From: Diorhabda sublineata
Taxonomy: Eukaryota > Arthropoda > Insecta > Coleoptera > Chrysomelidae
Length of the DNA stretch: 64,000 nt
Assembly: GCF_026230105.1 (NCBI RefSeq)
Contig: NC_079479.1
Coordinates: forward strand, 18,239,734 to 18,303,733
Direction: 5' to 3'
Part shown: positions 61,850 to 64,000 of the stretch, in pieces
Layout of the letters: each line of letters starts with the position of its first letter
How positions within the stretch are numbered: position 1 is the stretch's first letter
The notes under the pieces: model-generated
The model's database searches: none
What the model saw: only the letters and a program-made list of their open reading frames with translations
What the model was told of the DNA's origin: nothing
Position numbers and translations under genes: made by a program

Positions 61850-64000
61850 AATTTTCAAAGTCTATCTTCCTCATTTGAAGTCGAATTTCAACATTTCTTA
61901 TATATTTGAATGAGTTTGCATCTAACTTTGTCAGATATCGTCGATTTACATCAATTGAAGCCCATTTAAGTCGATTCTCACTTTGTGTTGATTGAAAATT
62001 TTCAAAGTCTATCTTCCTCATTTGGTGTCGAATTTCAACATTTCTTATATATTTGGATGAGTTTGCATCTAACTTTTTCAGATATCGTCGATTTACATTC
62101 ATTGAGCCCATTGGGGTCGATTGTCACTTTGTGTTGATTGAAAATTTTCAGTTTATCTTCCTCATTTGAAGTCGAATTTTAACATTTCTCATATATTTGA
62201 ATGAATTTGCATCTAACTTTGTCAGATATCGTCGATTTGCATTCATGGTAGCCCATTGAAGTCGATTCTCACTTTGTGTTTATTGAAAATTTTCAAAGTC
62301 TATCTTCCTCATTTGAAGTCGAATTTCAACATTTCTCATATATTTGAATGAGTTTGCATCTAACTTTGTCAGATATCGTCGATTTACATTCATTGAAGCC
62401 CATTGAAGTCGATTCTCACTTTGTGTTGATTGAAAATTTTCAAAGTCTATCTTCCTCATTTGAAGTCGAATTTTAACATTTCTTATATATTTGAATGAGT
62501 TCGCATCTAACTTTTTCAGATATCGTCGATTTACATTCATTGAGCCCATTGGGGTCGATTGTCACTTTGTGTTGATTGAAAATTTTCAGTCTATCTTCCT
62601 CATTTGAAGTCGAATTTCAACATTTCTTATATATTTGAATTAGTTTGCATCTAACTTTGTCAGATATCGTCGATTTACATTCATTGAAACCCATTGAAGT
62701 CGATTCTCACTTTGTGTTGATTGAAAATTTTCAAAGTCTATCTTCCTCATTTGAAGTCGAATTTCAACATTTCTTATATATTTGAATGAGTTTGCATCTA
62801 TCTTTGTCAGATATCGTCGATTTACATCAATTGAAGCCCATTGAAGTCGATTCTCACTTTGTGTTTATTGAAAATTTTCAAAGTCTATCTTCCTCATTTG
62901 AAGTCGAATTTCAACATTTCTCATATATTTGAATGAGTTTGCATCTAACTTTGTCAGATATCGTCGATTTACATTCAATGAAGCCCATTGAGGTCGATTT
63001 TCACTTTGTGTTTATTGAAAATTTGCAAAGTCTATCTTCCTCATTTGAAGTCGAATTTTAACATTTCTTATATATTTGAACGAGTTCGCATCTAACTTTT
63101 TCAGATATCGTCGATTTACATTCATTGAGCCCATTGGGGTCGATTGTCACTTTGTGTTGATTGAAAATTTTCAGTCTATCTTCCTCATTTGAAGTCGAAT
63201 TTCAACATTTCTTATATATTTGAATGAGTTTGCATCTAACTTTGTCAGATATCGTCGATTTACATTCATTGAAGCCCATTGAAGTCGATTCTCACTTTGT
63301 GTTTATTGAAAATTTGCAAAGTCTATCTTCCTCATTTGAAGTCGAATTTTAACATTTCTTATATATTTGAACGAGTTCGCATCTAACTTTTTCAGATATC
63401 GTCGATTTACATTCATTGAGTCCATTGGGGTCGATTGTCACTTTGTGTTGATTGAAAATTTTCAGTCTATCTTCCTCATTTGGAGTCGAATTTCAACATT
63501 TCTCATATATTTGAATGAGTTTGCATCTAACTTTGTCAGATATCGTCGATTTACATCAATTGAAGCCCATTGAAGTCGATTCTCACTTTGTGTTGATTGA
63601 AAATTTTCAAAGTCTATCTTCCTCATTTGAAGTCGAATTTCAACATTTCTCATATATTTGAATGAGTTTGCATCTAACTTTGTCAGATATCGTCGATTTA
63701 CATTCATTGAAGCCCATTGAAGTCGATTCTCACTTTGTGTTGATTGAAAATTTTCAAAGTCTATCTTCCTCATTTGAAGTCGAATTTCAACATTTCTCAT
63801 ATATTTGAGTGAGTTCGCATCTGACTTTGTCAGATATCGTCGATTAACATCCATTGAAGCCCATTGAAGTCGATTGTCACTTTGTGTTTATTGAAAATTT
63901 TCAAAGTCTATCTTCCTCATTTGGTGTCGAATTTCAACATTTCTTATAGATTTAAATGAGTTCGCATCTAACTTTATCAGATATCGTCGATTTACATTCA
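61850..64000. repeat. Duplicated block, partner at 56869-59019
   Basis: Right-hand member of the 4981-bp-offset pair. It still matches its partner at the last base, so the HOR probably continues past the window. Confidence 0.9.

Larger units (their letters stand above)
1..64000. repeat. Uninterrupted 147-bp satellite DNA array (whole window)
   Basis: The same about 147-bp unit repeats head to tail from the first base to the last, giving roughly 435 copies in one orientation. Landmarks such as CAGATATCG, GAAAATTTTC and GCCCATTG recur at 147-bp spacing throughout, with local spacings of 144, 146 or 152 bp where indel variants lie. Neighbouring copies differ mostly by single-base changes drawn from a limited set of variants. 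No unrelated insertion was seen. Tandem arrays of this size and monomer length are typical of eukaryotic centromeric or heterochromatic satellites; that placement is inferred, because nothing in the window anchors it to a chromosome position. Both ends of the array lie outside the window. The monomer is not one I recognise by name. Confidence 0.97.
46930..64000. repeat. Right subdomain, dense 144-bp monomers and short HORs
   Basis: Here the 144-bp class occurs about every two to six monomers. Further marks are CATCAATTGAAG, CCCATTTAAGTCG, ATTTGGATGAG and AACGAGTTCGC. Short HORs of 438 and 875 bp and long duplications at offsets of about 4.4-5.0 kb are nested in it. It runs off the right end of the window. 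Confidence 0.8.

Noticed and set aside
1..64000. CRISPR array
   Set aside because: There are no unique spacers between constant repeats. The entire unit is repeated and all of it is homologous from copy to copy.
1..64000. CENP-B box or other known centromere-protein motif
   Set aside because: I looked for a sequence with the TTCG...CGGG core of the CENP-B box and saw none in the monomer classes. Absence of this box does not argue against a centromere in most taxa.
1..64000. Whole array as an assembly or simulation artefact
   Set aside because: The many private substitutions, indel classes and coherent HOR marks look like natural satellite evolution. Individual near-identical duplications (25.9-28.8, 55.0-56.7 and 56.9-64.0 kb) still deserve read-level confirmation.
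1..64000. tRNA, rRNA, riboswitch or terminator structures
   Set aside because: No such signatures are visible. The only repeated dyad is the short 14-bp palindrome, which has no loop or U-tract arrangement of a terminator.

Overview
This window is one uninterrupted tandem satellite array. From base 1 to base 64000 it holds head-to-tail copies of one AT-rich monomer of 147 bp (about 32% G+C, counted by hand on a consensus), roughly 435 copies, all in the same orientation. I see no single-copy sequence, transposon insertion, inversion, RNA gene or credible protein gene. An array of this kind and length points to a eukaryotic chromosome, most likely centromeric, pericentromeric or other constitutive heterochromatin. 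I cannot name the organism from the sequence, and I do not recognise the monomer as a named satellite family.

The monomer has fixed landmarks: a GATATC (EcoRV) core in CAGATATCGTCGAT, a 14-bp perfect palindrome TTGAAAATTTTCAA, and three GTCGA words, two of them inside a repeated TTGAAGTCGA. Because 147 = 3 x 49, frames without a stop run through several monomers on both strands. The apparent ORFs of up to 245 codons follow from this arithmetic and I do not call them genes.

The array is a mosaic of diverged monomer classes and nested higher-order repeats (HORs). Bases 1-2440 are a mixed edge that resembles 18-20 kb. Bases 2440-11600 carry 146-bp monomers with a 1-bp deletion and long-range copies at offsets of about 734, 2495 and 6164 bp. 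Bases 11600-19900 carry a 5-bp-insertion (152-bp) monomer and a 2215-bp, 15-monomer HOR. From about 19.9 kb to the right end a linked double-deletion monomer of 144 bp appears and becomes frequent. It marks HORs of 1467 bp (25.9-28.8 kb), 1170 bp (34.3-36.6 kb), 438 bp (50.0-51.3 kb) and 875 bp (55.0-56.7 kb). Larger duplicated blocks lie at offsets of 5133 bp (38.7-46.6 kb), about 4.4-4.5 kb (46.9-54.4 kb) and 4981 bp (56.9-64.0 kb). Several paired blocks differ by exactly one monomer, as expected from unequal exchange, and in one case the joint falls at the 14-bp palindrome.

There is no gene network to describe. The biology here is repeat turnover and, by inference, chromatin or centromere structure. 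All repeat comparisons were made by eye from shared rare variants. Block edges are therefore good to roughly 10-50 bp, and no percent identities are claimed.
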